30,867 nucleotides of DNA, taken from JBOGJI01 sp050747865 (GTDB taxonomy: Bacteria > Acidobacteriota > Thermoanaerobaculia > Multivoradales > JAHEKO01). Position 1 is the first letter of the stretch; every line of letters starts with the position of its first letter. A program made the position numbers and the translations under genes. Below are positions 11,191 to 19,203 of this stretch, piece after piece. The notes under the pieces were generated by a model that searched no databases, was not told the origin of the DNA, and worked only from the letters and a program-made list of their open reading frames with translations. The stretch lies in the NCBI GenBank assembly GCA_050747865.1, contig JBOGJI010000324.1:1-30867 (forward strand). Direction: 5' to 3'.

Positions 11191-11721
11191 TCAGGGGTGC
11201 CTGATGATGACCTCGGGGTCGAGCTCGGCGATCGTCTGTACGGTCCCGTCCGGCATCCGGCGCTCGACGCGGATCGAGTAGACCCACACCGCTTCGCTCG
11301 TTCCTCTCCCGTAACGGCGTTCCGCGGTCGCCTCCTGGCGGTCCTCCCCCTTGGGCGGATCGCCGACCGGGGGGGCCGTGTAGAAGGCCTCATCGGTGCC
11401 GCGCGGGATGCGCTTCTCGCCCGGCCAGTAGTTGAAGCCGCTGCCGGTATCGGGGCCCTTCCAGTTGATGATCCACTCGTCCTCCGGGCGCTTCCCGTCC
11501 ACCATCCAGACGATGCGACCTGGATCGCGGGTCCAGTGGGTGGTCGCGGACCTGGGAAACAGGTCGATCATCGGCTTGTCGCCCGACTCGTCCAGCCAGA
11601 GATAGATCGGCCGGTGCGACAGCTCGAAGCTGCGCGGGCCCGGCTGTTGATCGTGGACTACGCAGCCGCAAAGCGCCAGCCCGACGAGCAGTGTCGCCAC
11701 GTACGAGAATCGCGTCCGCAT
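11191..11721 (-). CDS. Small lipoprotein of unknown function
   Basis: This is a 176-aa predicted lipoprotein. The N-terminus MRTRFSYVATLLVGLALCGCVV has a basic start, a hydrophobic core and a lipobox (LCGC) with the acylated cysteine near residue 20. The rest is polar and tryptophan-rich (WTRDPGRIVWMVDGK, WIINWKGPDTG, FNYWPGEK) and I do not recognise a family. The start is well supported: AGGAGGTGA lies six bases before the ATG, one of the best Shine-Dalgarno sequences in the window. It converges with the kinase gene, with only 15 bases between the stops. Confidence 0.75.
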   Translation of the reverse strand: MRTRFSYVATLLVGLALCGCVVHDQQPGPRSFELSHRPIYLWLDESGDKPMIDLFPRSATTHWTRDPGRIVWMVDGKRPEDEWIINWKGPDTGSGFNYWPGEKRIPRGTDEAFYTAPPVGDPPKGEDRQEATAERRYGRGTSEAVWVYSIRVERRMPDGTVQTIAELDPEVIIRHP

Positions 11722-11866
11722 CTGTCACCTCCTGCCCCACGCCAAGCGCCCGCTGAATATCTTGGCGGACGATTCGGGGGAAACGCCGAAACGTGGCGCG
11801 ATCCTACGTTCGGCCTTCCCCATCGTCAACCGCGCGGCCTCCGCGACCTGTGGAAGAATGTCGAAG

Positions 11867-12403
11867 ATGGCACGTCGCGCTGGAGATCGCGTCACGGCGG
11901 CGCTCGTCGTCAACGGCGAGTCGCGTACGGTGGTCTTTCCCGTGTTCCACACGTTGCTCGAAGTGCTGCGCGAGGAGCTGGGGCTGACCGGCACCAAACA
12001 CGGCTGCGAGCTGGGCGAATGTGGCACCTGCGCGGTGCTGGTGGACGGCCGGCCGGTGCTCTCCTGCCTGACCCTGGCCGCCGAATGTGAGGGCAAGGCG
12101 ATCGAGACGGTGGAGGGGCTGGCGGAGGGCAACCGCCTGCACCCTCTGCAGCGGACCTTCGCCGACCTCGGTGCCGCCCAGTGCGGCTACTGCACGCCGG
12201 GGATCCTGGTGTCGGCCAAGGCCCTGCTGGCCGAGAACCCCTCCCCCACCGACGAGGAGATCCAGCAGTACCTGGCGGGCAATCTCTGCCGCTGCACCGG
12301 CTACTGGAAGATCATCCAGGCGGTGCAGGGCGCGGCCGCGTTACTGCGCGGCGAGGACTGGGTGCCGCCGCGAGAGATCCTCTATGGCGCACCGGAGCCC
12401 TGA
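11867..12403 (+). CDS. Molybdenum hydroxylase [2Fe-2S] subunit (4-hydroxybenzoyl-CoA reductase gamma-like)
   Basis: This is the small electron-transfer subunit of a xanthine-oxidase-family enzyme. From ATG 11867 it has 178 aa. The plant-ferredoxin-type cluster is bound by Cys47, Cys52, Cys55 and Cys67 (CELGECGTC...C), and the helical-domain cluster by Cys106, Cys109, Cys141 and Cys143 (QCGYCTPG and NLCRCTGY). GGAAGA is about ten bases before ATG 11867; ATG 11858 is nearly on top of it and so is less likely. A longer in-frame extension to TTG 11762 has no family similarity. The stop overlaps the next start (TGATG). The closest subunit type is inferred from the operon. Confidence 0.9.
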   Translation: MARRAGDRVTAALVVNGESRTVVFPVFHTLLEVLREELGLTGTKHGCELGECGTCAVLVDGRPVLSCLTLAAECEGKAIETVEGLAEGNRLHPLQRTFADLGAAQCGYCTPGILVSAKALLAENPSPTDEEIQQYLAGNLCRCTGYWKIIQAVQGAAALLRGEDWVPPREILYGAPEP

Positions 12404-14955
12404 TGGCTGAGCCGGTTCGGACTCCCCAGCCCGACGAGGCTCCCGAGCGGGAGCGCCGCTACATCGGCAAAGCCTTCCGGCGCGTCGACGGGCGCGCCAA
12501 GGTCACCGGGCAGACGCTGTTCGCCGACGACCTCACGTTCCCGCGCATGGCCTACCTGCGGTTGGTGCGCTCCACCGTGCCCCACGCGGTGATCGAGGAG
12601 ATCGACCTCTCCGCGGCCGAGAAGGTGCCGGGGTACCTGGGCGCCTTGACCGGCAAGGACTTCCACCAGACCTTCGGCATCCTGCCGGTCTCCGAGGACG
12701 AGCACGCCCTGTGCCCGGACAAGGTCCGCTACGTCGGCGACGCGGTCGCCGCAGTGGCCGCGACCACCGAAGACGCGGCCTGGGAGGCGGCCCTCGCCGT
12801 GCGCGTCGACTACCGGCCACTCCCGACCGTCTCGTCGATCGACGAGGCCCTGGTCGAGCCCGCCCTCGAGGACCGCCTGCACGACTACGGCGACGGCGGC
12901 AATGTCCACAAGCGGGTGTCGATGCGCTTCGGCGACGTGGAGGCCGGCCTCGCCGAGGCCGACCTGGTGCTCGAGGACACCTTCTTCTACGAGGGCAACA
13001 CCCACCTGCCCATGGAGCAGCACGCCGCGGTCGCCGTCCCCGAGGACGACGACCGGGTCACCCTCTACTCCTCCACCCAGACGCCCCACTACGTCCACCG
13101 GGCGCTGGCCAAGGTGCTCGAGCTCCCCGCCTCCCGCATCCGCGTCATTGCCTGCCCGAACGGCGGCGGCTTCGGCGGCAAGAGCGACATCTTCAACCAC
13201 GAGATCGTGGCCGCCAGGATGGCGCTGGAGCTGGGACGCCCGGTCAAGGTCACGCTCGACCGCGAGGAGGTCTTCTACGCCCACCGCGGGCGGCACCCGG
13301 TGCTCATGCACTTGAAGACCGGGTTCACCAAGGACGGCCGGATGACCGCCCAGCACCTGCGCACCGCCCTCGACGGCGGCGCCTACGGCAGCTACGGGGT
13401 CGCCTCGACCTACTACACCGGCGCCCTGCAGACAGTCACCTACGACCTCCCCCGCTACCGGTTCGACGGCCTGCGGGTGTTCACCAACAAGCCCCCCTGC
13501 GGCCCCAAGCGCGGCCACGGCACGCCGCAGCCCCGCTACGCCTTCGAGGTCCACCTCGACAAGGCGGCGGAGCGGCTGGGAATCGATCCCGCGGATCTGC
13601 GGCTGAACATGCTCGCCCCCCCGGAGTCGGTGACCGCCAACTGGCTGCAGCTCGGCACCATCAACCTCGGCCGCTGCATCGAGGCGGTCGTCGCCGGCTC
13701 CGGCTGGCGCCAGCGCCGCAGGCAAGGCACAGGGCGCGGCAAGCTGCCGCCGGGGCGCGGCCTGGGGCTCGCCTGCGGCGCCTACCTGTGCGGCGCCGGG
13801 CTGCCGATCTACTGGAACCACATGCCGCAGTCGGGCGTCATGCTGAAGCTGGATCGCTCCGGCGGCGTGGCGGTGTTCTGCGGCGAGACCGAGATCGGCC
13901 AGGGCTCGGACTCGGTGCTGGCGGCGATCGTCGCCGAAGTGCTGGGGATCGGGCTGCGCGACATCCGGCTATGTGTCGCCGACACCGATCTGACGCCGGT
14001 CGACCTGGGCAGCTACTCCTCGCGTGTCACCCTGATGGTCGGCAACGCGGCCGTGCAGGCGGCGCAGCGGGCGCGCGAGCTGATCGCCCAGGCGGCGGCG
14101 GCGTGCCTCGAGGTCCCGGCCGACCGGCTGGTCTTCGCCGAGGGGCGGGTCTTCGACGCCGCGGACCCGGAGAGCGGGATGAGCTTCCAGGAGGCCTGCG
14201 TCATGGCCGAGGCCTTCCACGGCACCCTCGCCACCACCGGCTCCTACATCCCACCGCGTTCCCCCGGCAAATACCGCGGCGCCGGCGTCGGGCCCTCGCC
14301 CAGCTATTCCTACTCGGCCGCCGTCGTCGAGGTGGAGGTCGACTTTGCCACCGGCCTGTGGCGGCCGGTCCACGTGTGGATCGCCCACGACATCGGGCGC
14401 AGTCTCAACCCGGTGCTGGTGCTGGGCCAGATCGAGGGGTCGGTCTACATGGGGCTGGGCGAGGTGCAGATGGAAGAGCAGGCCTTCCGCCGGCTGCCCA
14501 AGCGGATGTCGGGAGCGCTGGTCCACAAGATGCCGTCGATGCTCGAATACAAGAGCCACACCTTCCTGGACATGCCGCCGGTGACCAGCTACATCATCGA
14601 AGATCCCGATCCTCGCGGCCCCTACGGCGCCAAGGAGGTAGGCCAGGGGCCCTTGCTGCCGATCCCACCGGCGGCGGCCAACGCGGTCTACGACGCGGTC
14701 GGGGTGCGCATCGACCAGATCCCCATCCAGCCGCACATGATCCTCGCCGCGCTGCAGGCCAAGGAGGCCGGCCGCGGCCCGCGCTACGGCCCCACCGCCT
14801 TCCCCGACTGCGACTTCGGCGAGACCCTGCTCGTGCCCACCCCGGCCGAAGGAGGCGACGGGCGGGCGACCAACGACTACCGCAAGAAGGTGCGCACCAT
14901 GTCGAGCCGCGAAGAGGCGCTGAAGCAGCGGGACGCGAAGCTGACCACGCGATGA
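12403..14955 (+). CDS. Molybdenum hydroxylase catalytic subunit (4-hydroxybenzoyl-CoA reductase alpha-like)
   Basis: This 850-aa subunit binds the molybdopterin cofactor and the substrate. Visible motifs are VRYVGDAVAAVAATT (about 107-121), GGGFGGKSD (about 253-261), PPCGPKRGHGTPQPRYAFE (about 366-384), a family position where RGHG is typical of 4-hydroxybenzoyl-CoA reductases, GETEIGQGSDS, and the catalytic glutamate in PYGAKEVGQGP (Glu745). The start ATG overlaps the stop of the small subunit by one base, and the FAD subunit follows 16 bases downstream. No XdhC/CoxF-type maturation gene and no aromatic acid CoA-ligase is present in the window, so the true substrate cannot be fixed from context. 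Confidence 0.9.
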   Translation: MAEPVRTPQPDEAPERERRYIGKAFRRVDGRAKVTGQTLFADDLTFPRMAYLRLVRSTVPHAVIEEIDLSAAEKVPGYLGALTGKDFHQTFGILPVSEDEHALCPDKVRYVGDAVAAVAATTEDAAWEAALAVRVDYRPLPTVSSIDEALVEPALEDRLHDYGDGGNVHKRVSMRFGDVEAGLAEADLVLEDTFFYEGNTHLPMEQHAAVAVPEDDDRVTLYSSTQTPHYVHRALAKVLELPASRIRVIACPNGGGFGGKSDIFNHEIVAARMALELGRPVKVTLDREEVFYAHRGRHPVLMHLKTGFTKDGRMTAQHLRTALDGGAYGSYGVASTYYTGALQTVTYDLPRYRFDGLRVFTNKPPCGPKRGHGTPQPRYAFEVHLDKAAERLGIDPADLRLNMLAPPESVTANWLQLGTINLGRCIEAVVAGSGWRQRRRQGTGRGKLPPGRGLGLACGAYLCGAGLPIYWNHMPQSGVMLKLDRSGGVAVFCGETEIGQGSDSVLAAIVAEVLGIGLRDIRLCVADTDLTPVDLGSYSSRVTLMVGNAAVQAAQRARELIAQAAAACLEVPADRLVFAEGRVFDAADPESGMSFQEACVMAEAFHGTLATTGSYIPPRSPGKYRGAGVGPSPSYSYSAAVVEVEVDFATGLWRPVHVWIAHDIGRSLNPVLVLGQIEGSVYMGLGEVQMEEQAFRRLPKRMSGALVHKMPSMLEYKSHTFLDMPPVTSYIIEDPDPRGPYGAKEVGQGPLLPIPPAAANAVYDAVGVRIDQIPIQPHMILAALQAKEAGRGPRYGPTAFPDCDFGETLLVPTPAEGGDGRATNDYRKKVRTMSSREEALKQRDAKLTTR

Positions 14956-14971
14956 CGGTGCCGCTGCAGCG

Positions 14972-16009
14972 ATGCTGAGACTTCCCGCGTTCGCCTACCT
15001 GCGGCCCACGACTCTTGACGAGGCCACGGCGATGCTGCGCGACGAGGGAACCGCCGAGGGCGCGCCGCTGCGCCTGGTCGCCGGCGGCACCGACCTGTGG
15101 CCCAATATGAAGCGCCGGCACCAGAAGGCGTCCGGCGTCGTGAGCCTGATGGGGATCCCGGAGCTGGCGCACATCGAAGCCAACGGCGAGCTGCACATCG
15201 GCGCCACCTCCCTGCTCGCCGACGTCGAGCGTCACCCGGAGGTACGGCGGCGCTATCCGGCGCTGGCCACCGCCGTGGCCTCGATCTCCTCGCCGCCGCT
15301 GCGGAACATGGGGACGCTCGGCGGCAACCTCTGCGTCGACACCCGCTGCACTTATTACAACCAGACCGAAGACTGGCGGCGCTCCATCGACTTCTGCAAG
15401 AAGGAGGAGGGCGAAATCTGCTGGGTGGCGCCGGGCTCCCCGCGCTGCTGGGCGCACGCGGCCTCCGACGCGGCGCCGATGCTCTGCGCCTTGAAGTCCC
15501 GGGTGCGGCTCGTCTCCGCCGACGGCGAACGCGTCGTGCCGCTCGAGGCCCTCTACCGCAATGACGGCATCGACTACCTGACCCGCCGTGCGGACGAGAT
15601 CCTCGCCGAGGTCCTGGTGCCCCCCGAGTCTGACGCCCGGCGCTGCCGTACCGCCTTCTGGAAGCTGCGCCGGCGCGGCTCGATCGACTTCGCGGTGCTG
15701 TCCGTGGCCGTGGCGCTGTGGATCGCCGACGACGGCACGGTGGAGGAGGCCCGCATCTTCCTCGGCGCCGTCTCCTCCGCCCCGGTGCACGCCGAGCAGG
15801 CGGCTCAGGAGCTGACCGGCAAGCGTCTGGATGCGGACGCGATTGCCGCCGCCGCCGCGGCGGCCCGCAAGCCGGCCACGCCCCTGGACATGACCGACTT
15901 CACGCCCCAGTGGCGCAGCGCCATGGTGCCGCGCTACACCGAAGCCGCGGTGCGCGAGGCCGCAGGGCTCGATCCCGGTCTGACACCGCCGCACCACGTC
16001 CGATTCTGA
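14972..16009 (+). CDS. Molybdenum hydroxylase FAD subunit with extra [4Fe-4S] loop (HcrB-like)
   Basis: This 345-aa subunit passes electrons through FAD. It shows the FAD motifs VAGGTDLWPNMK (36-47) and NMGTLGGNLC (112-121) and the usual CO-dehydrogenase flavoprotein C-terminal domain. After the second FAD motif it has an insertion with Cys126, Cys142, Cys150 and Cys159. The spacings 16, 8 and 9 equal those I recall for the [4Fe-4S] ligands of Thauera 4-hydroxybenzoyl-CoA reductase beta subunit (122, 138, 146, 155). Ordinary xanthine or CO dehydrogenases lack this loop. The ATG start lies 16 bases after the catalytic-subunit gene. In Thauera the cluster allows low-potential electron input for reductive dehydroxylation; that this enzyme is also a reductase is inference. 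Confidence 0.9.
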   Translation: MLRLPAFAYLRPTTLDEATAMLRDEGTAEGAPLRLVAGGTDLWPNMKRRHQKASGVVSLMGIPELAHIEANGELHIGATSLLADVERHPEVRRRYPALATAVASISSPPLRNMGTLGGNLCVDTRCTYYNQTEDWRRSIDFCKKEEGEICWVAPGSPRCWAHAASDAAPMLCALKSRVRLVSADGERVVPLEALYRNDGIDYLTRRADEILAEVLVPPESDARRCRTAFWKLRRRGSIDFAVLSVAVALWIADDGTVEEARIFLGAVSSAPVHAEQAAQELTGKRLDADAIAAAAAAARKPATPLDMTDFTPQWRSAMVPRYTEAAVREAAGLDPGLTPPHHVRF

Positions 16010-16051
16010 AGCGCCCGAACTCGACGGCGAAGACGGGTTCGAGTCGACAGC

Positions 16052-16375
16052 TCAGCCAGCCATCTCGGGAGCACGGGACGATCCTTCACGGGCTGGCGAA
16101 CCCCGCTTCCGGAGCTCCTCGAGCTGCCGGCGACGATACTCGCGCGGACTGATCTTCACGATCCGCTTAAACGTCTTCTCGAAATGGCTCAGGTCCCCGA
16201 AACCGACATCGAGCGAGATATCGGTGATCCGGTGTCGCGGTTCCTCGACGAGGAGCTGCTTGGCGCGCTCGATCCGAACCAGACCGAGGAATCCCTTGAA
16301 CGTCAGGACGGAAGTGTCGTCGACTCGGTGTGGCCGACGAAATGCGGCGTAGATTGGGACGGCGGTGAGACGACG
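16052..16375 (-). pseudogene. Remnant of an AraC-family regulator (C-terminal HTH)
   Basis: A minus-strand frame, open from 16375 down to TGA at 16054-16052, encodes the end of an AraC/XylS DNA-binding domain: LVRIERAKQLL, then RITDISLDVGFGDLSHFEKT, then FKRIVKISPREYRRR. This covers the linker helix and the second helix-turn-helix. The first HTH is mostly missing, the upstream part has no family similarity, an in-frame TGA lies at 16378-16376, and no ATG, GTG or TTG precedes the domain. I therefore call it a decayed gene. It lies just downstream of the molybdenum hydroxylase operon and may once have regulated it. It fills the 420-base gap between the two flanking genes. Confidence 0.75.
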
Positions 16376-16418
16376 TCAATCCATGGCCGCGGCGCTCCAT
16401 CTGAAACACCCCGCCCGG

Positions 16419-16424
16419 TATGAT
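16419..16424 (+). promoter_or_regulatory. -10 box of a probably leaderless gene
   Basis: TATGAT in CGGTATGATC is followed by 8 bases and then ATG 16433. Transcription would start about at the initiation codon. No Shine-Dalgarno is present in the gap. Confidence 0.55.
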
Positions 16425-16432
16425 CTGGCGCC

Positions 16433-17581
16433 ATGGCTGCCAGATCCAGGCTTGCGGTCGCGGCGTTGTCCGTCCTGGCGGGTATGCAGGTCGCCGCGCA
16501 GACCAAGATCCATCTGCGCGAGGTCTGTGACTCCCGGACCGTGCTGACGTTGATCGGGGCGGATGTGGAGGCGGGGCTCCTCCTGCTCTCGATGCGCAGC
16601 CAGCAGGCCGCGATTCCCGGCTGGATGGTCGAGCTCGATACGACGGTCGGACGAGCGCGCCTCCACATCCGGGACCCCGCCGAGGGCCGGGCCGGCGGCT
16701 CCGTGGCGCCCGGTCCGGTGCTCACCGCGCTGCCCTGCGGCACCGCCTGCCGGCGGCTGGAAGCCTGGCGCGACGGCCGATGGACGGCGATCGGTCCACC
16801 CTTGAGCGTCTCCCCCCGCGGGACCCTCGAGACGGGCTACGACGGCTCGGGCCGGCCGTGGACGGTCGTCGTCGAGACCGCGGGCCGGCGCGGGCGCGTA
16901 CGCGTCGCCGCGGCGCGGCTGGAGACGCGGATCTGGCGCCCTCAGGGCCGGCTGACGGTCGACGGCCTGGGGTTTCCCGCCATCCTCCCCTCCCCTTCCG
17001 ACCCCGAGGCCATCCTCGTCGGCTCCGGGCGCTTCTCGCCCGCGGCGGTTCCGGGGCCCTGGCTCCAGGCCTTCCCGGCCGACGGCACGGGCAGCCAGGT
17101 GCTGCCGATCGGCGGCGACGCCGCGGCCTGGCTGGACGACGACGGCTCGCTGCTGCTCACCCGCGACCGCGGACGGACCTGGCGCCGCTCGCGCCGCACG
17201 CGCAAGGATCCGGTGGGGGGGTGGGTACACGAGCTGCGCGCCGACTTGCCGCTACACCCCGTCCAGGGACGGCTTCCGGCCCTGTGGGCCTCGCGCGATG
17301 CCGAAGAAGTGGACAGGCCGACTCTCGACCTCACCGCCTGGTCCCCCGATCGCGGCTGGCAGGACGTGGCCCGGCTTTCCGACGCCTACCCGTCCGGCGT
17401 GTCCCCGGAGTTCGCGCCCCAGCAGGTCCTGGTGCGCGGCGACGGCCACTGGTTCTTCGTGGGAGCGTGCGCCGACACGCCGACCGGAGCGGCCCTCGAG
17501 CTGGTGACGATCGAGCCGAACGGGCGGGCGAAGACCTTGCGTCCCCGCCTCGACCCGGCGTGGCTGGACGCCTCCGATTGA
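16433..17581 (+). CDS. Secreted protein of unknown function with an Asp-box-like motif
   Basis: This is a 382-aa protein with a probable signal peptide (MAARSRLAVAALSVLAGMQVAAQ, cleavage after VAA or AAQ near residue 22). The body is beta-rich and tryptophan-rich. LLLTRDRGRTWRR (about 238-250) resembles a BNR/Asp box (SXDXGXTW) as found on beta-propeller blades, and repeated phrases such as WRPQGRLTV, WLQAFP and WSPDRGWQDVARL would fit a propeller. I do not recognise a family or an active site. It is preceded by a TATGAT box close to the ATG and converges with the DUF1684 gene. Confidence 0.7.
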   Translation: MAARSRLAVAALSVLAGMQVAAQTKIHLREVCDSRTVLTLIGADVEAGLLLLSMRSQQAAIPGWMVELDTTVGRARLHIRDPAEGRAGGSVAPGPVLTALPCGTACRRLEAWRDGRWTAIGPPLSVSPRGTLETGYDGSGRPWTVVVETAGRRGRVRVAAARLETRIWRPQGRLTVDGLGFPAILPSPSDPEAILVGSGRFSPAAVPGPWLQAFPADGTGSQVLPIGGDAAAWLDDDGSLLLTRDRGRTWRRSRRTRKDPVGGWVHELRADLPLHPVQGRLPALWASRDAEEVDRPTLDLTAWSPDRGWQDVARLSDAYPSGVSPEFAPQQVLVRGDGHWFFVGACADTPTGAALELVTIEPNGRAKTLRPRLDPAWLDASD

Positions 17582-17599
17582 TCCCTGTAGCGCCTTGAC

Positions 17600-18550
17600 C
17601 TAGTGGGCGTATCCGCCTTCGTAGGCGCGCTCGCCGGCGCGGATGGGGATGGGCAGCTTGTTCTCCGCGGTGGGCAACGGGCAGGTGGCGTACGGAGTGA
17701 ACACGCAGGGGGGGTTGTAGGCGCGGTTGAAGTCCAGGATCACGGTGCCGTCGGGACCGGGCAGGTCGGTGTAAAGGAATCGCCCGCCGCCGTAGGTCTC
17801 CCCGCCGTTCGTCGCGTCCCCGAAGACGAAGAACAGCTCGTCCCCCTCCTGCGTCGGCTCGAGGCGGTACTCCTGGCCATCCACGGTCAAGATGGCGGCT
17901 CCCGGACTGGGCAGCTCCTCGACGATGCCGATGAAATTCGGGACCTTGAGCGTCTTGGGAGGATCGTAGGGCTCGAAGCGCGCCACCAGGCGCCATTCCG
18001 GATCGACGGTGAAATACTCCATCCCCTCGAACTCGGCGAGGAGGGGGCTGGCGCGGTCCTTCAGCCGGATGCCGACGCGCTCGCCGCGCACGACGGCGTA
18101 GAAGGCCAGCGATCCGCGCTCCAGGGTCGTCGGCGATCCGGCGGTGTCGGGCACGAGCGGAGTCTCCGCGGTGACCGGCTTCCCGTCGGCCGTCACCCCG
18201 GCGCCGGGAGCCGGCCGGAACGTCACCGCCTCCCCCTGCCGCTGCAGCACCCCGAGCTCCAGCGGCGCCTTCTCCGCCGGGAAGACGAGATCGCTGGTCG
18301 GCATCGAGCCGACGGAGTTGTCGCCTTCGCTCAACCAGAACAGGCCGGCCAGGCTCAGCCACCCGTCGGGCCGTCGCAGCCTGGCGTCCCGCTGCTCCCG
18401 CCATGCCGCCACCTCGGCCAGGTGAGCCTCCAGCTCCGCCTCGGAGAGGCCGGCGCGCCGCTCCGACCACCCTTGCCCGCAGGCGACAACGAGCAGGCAG
18501 CCGACGAGAGCCGAGAGCCGATGCCGTGCGAGCAAATGCCACCTTCGCAT
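17600..18550 (-). CDS. DUF1684-family lipoprotein
   Basis: This is a 316-aa predicted lipoprotein. The N-terminus is MRRWHLLARHRL followed by a hydrophobic core and the lipobox LVVAC (Cys about 24). The rest is a DUF1684 domain: WREQRDARLRRPDGWLSLAGLFWL near the start, and the diagnostic C-terminal block DFNRAYNPPCVFTPYATCPLP followed by ENKLPIPIRAGE. The family is common in bacteria and has no established function. The frame is open far upstream, but that part is antisense to tag. ATG 18550 is supported by TACACT seven bases upstream, giving a leaderless mRNA. The gene diverges from tag across 48 bases. Confidence 0.88.
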   Translation of the reverse strand: MRRWHLLARHRLSALVGCLLVVACGQGWSERRAGLSEAELEAHLAEVAAWREQRDARLRRPDGWLSLAGLFWLSEGDNSVGSMPTSDLVFPAEKAPLELGVLQRQGEAVTFRPAPGAGVTADGKPVTAETPLVPDTAGSPTTLERGSLAFYAVVRGERVGIRLKDRASPLLAEFEGMEYFTVDPEWRLVARFEPYDPPKTLKVPNFIGIVEELPSPGAAILTVDGQEYRLEPTQEGDELFFVFGDATNGGETYGGGRFLYTDLPGPDGTVILDFNRAYNPPCVFTPYATCPLPTAENKLPIPIRAGERAYEGGYAH

Positions 18551-18557
18551 CCCGTGG

Positions 18558-18563
18558 AGTGTA
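18558..18563 (-). promoter_or_regulatory. -10 box, leaderless, DUF1684 gene
   Basis: On the minus strand GATACACTCC ends seven bases before ATG 18550. The expected transcription start falls on or next to the initiation codon. No Shine-Dalgarno is present. Confidence 0.55.
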
Positions 18564-18586
18564 TCTCGCCGCGCGCCGCGCTTTGC

Positions 18587-18592
18587 TAGCAT
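18587..18592 (+). promoter_or_regulatory. -10 box, leaderless, tag gene
   Basis: TAGCAT in TTGCTAGCATCC is followed by six bases and ATG 18599, so the mRNA should begin at the A of the start codon. It lies back to back with the DUF1684 promoter; the two -10 boxes are only 23 bases apart. Confidence 0.6.
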
Positions 18593-18598
18593 CCGCCG

Positions 18599-19201
18599 AT
18601 GAGCCCCTCGTCCGCCCCGATCGGAACCGACGGGAAGGCGCGTTGCGCCTGGCTGCACGACGACTCCCTGATGCTCGCCTACCACGACGAGGAATGGGGC
18701 GTCCCCGAGCGCGACGACCGCGCTCTGTACGAGAAGCTCGTCCTCGACGGCGCCCAGGCGGGCCTCTCGTGGAAGACCATCCTGCACCGCCGCGAGGGGT
18801 ACCGGCGAGCGTTTCGCGGCTTCCAGCCCGACAAGATCGCCCGCTGGGGCGAACGGCAGATCGAGCGCCTGCTCGCCGACCAGGGGATCATCCGCAACCG
18901 CCAGAAGGTGCGCTCCGCCATCGCCAACGCCCGCGCGTTCCTGGCGGTCCAGGACGAGCTCGGCTCGTTCGCCGGCTTCGTCTGGGGCTTCGTGGACAGC
19001 AAGCCGATCGTCAACCGCTGGAAGAGCCTCGCCCAGGTGCCGCCGCAGACGCCTCTCTCCGAGACCGTGTCGAAGGAGCTCGTGCGCCGCGGCTTCTCCT
19101 TCGTTGGCCCGACCATCGTCTATGCCTACATGCAGGCCATCGGCATGATCAACGACCACGTCACCAAGTGCCACCGCTGGCGGGAGGTCCAGGAGATCTG
19201 A
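18599..19201 (+). CDS. tag: DNA-3-methyladenine glycosylase I
   Basis: Tag removes 3-methyladenine from alkylated DNA, the first step of base excision repair. The 200-aa length and the motifs RCAWLHDDSLMLAYHDEEWG (about 15-34), LVLDGAQAGLSWKTILHRR (about 50-68), IIRNRQKVRSAIANARAF (about 100-117) and GFSFVGPTIVYAYMQAIGMINDH near the C-terminus are those of the family. Zinc-binding candidates are the Cys in RCAW, the His in YHDEEW and the final HVTKCH. The ATG is preceded by TAGCAT at six bases, so a leaderless mRNA is expected. The next gene begins within a few bases of the stop. Confidence 0.94.
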   Translation: MSPSSAPIGTDGKARCAWLHDDSLMLAYHDEEWGVPERDDRALYEKLVLDGAQAGLSWKTILHRREGYRRAFRGFQPDKIARWGERQIERLLADQGIIRNRQKVRSAIANARAFLAVQDELGSFAGFVWGFVDSKPIVNRWKSLAQVPPQTPLSETVSKELVRRGFSFVGPTIVYAYMQAIGMINDHVTKCHRWREVQEI

Positions 19202-19203
19202 AC

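Noticed and set aside
11801..11810. ATCCTACGTT as a two-way promoter (TACGTT forward, TAGGAT reverse) between the lipoprotein and the hydroxylase operon
   Set aside because: The position is plausible, but the distance to both start codons is long and nothing else supports it.
16167..16409. An 80-codon minus-strand frame with its own ATG over the AraC remnant
   Set aside because: It is in a different frame from the recognisable helix-turn-helix and encodes Arg/Pro-rich sequence.
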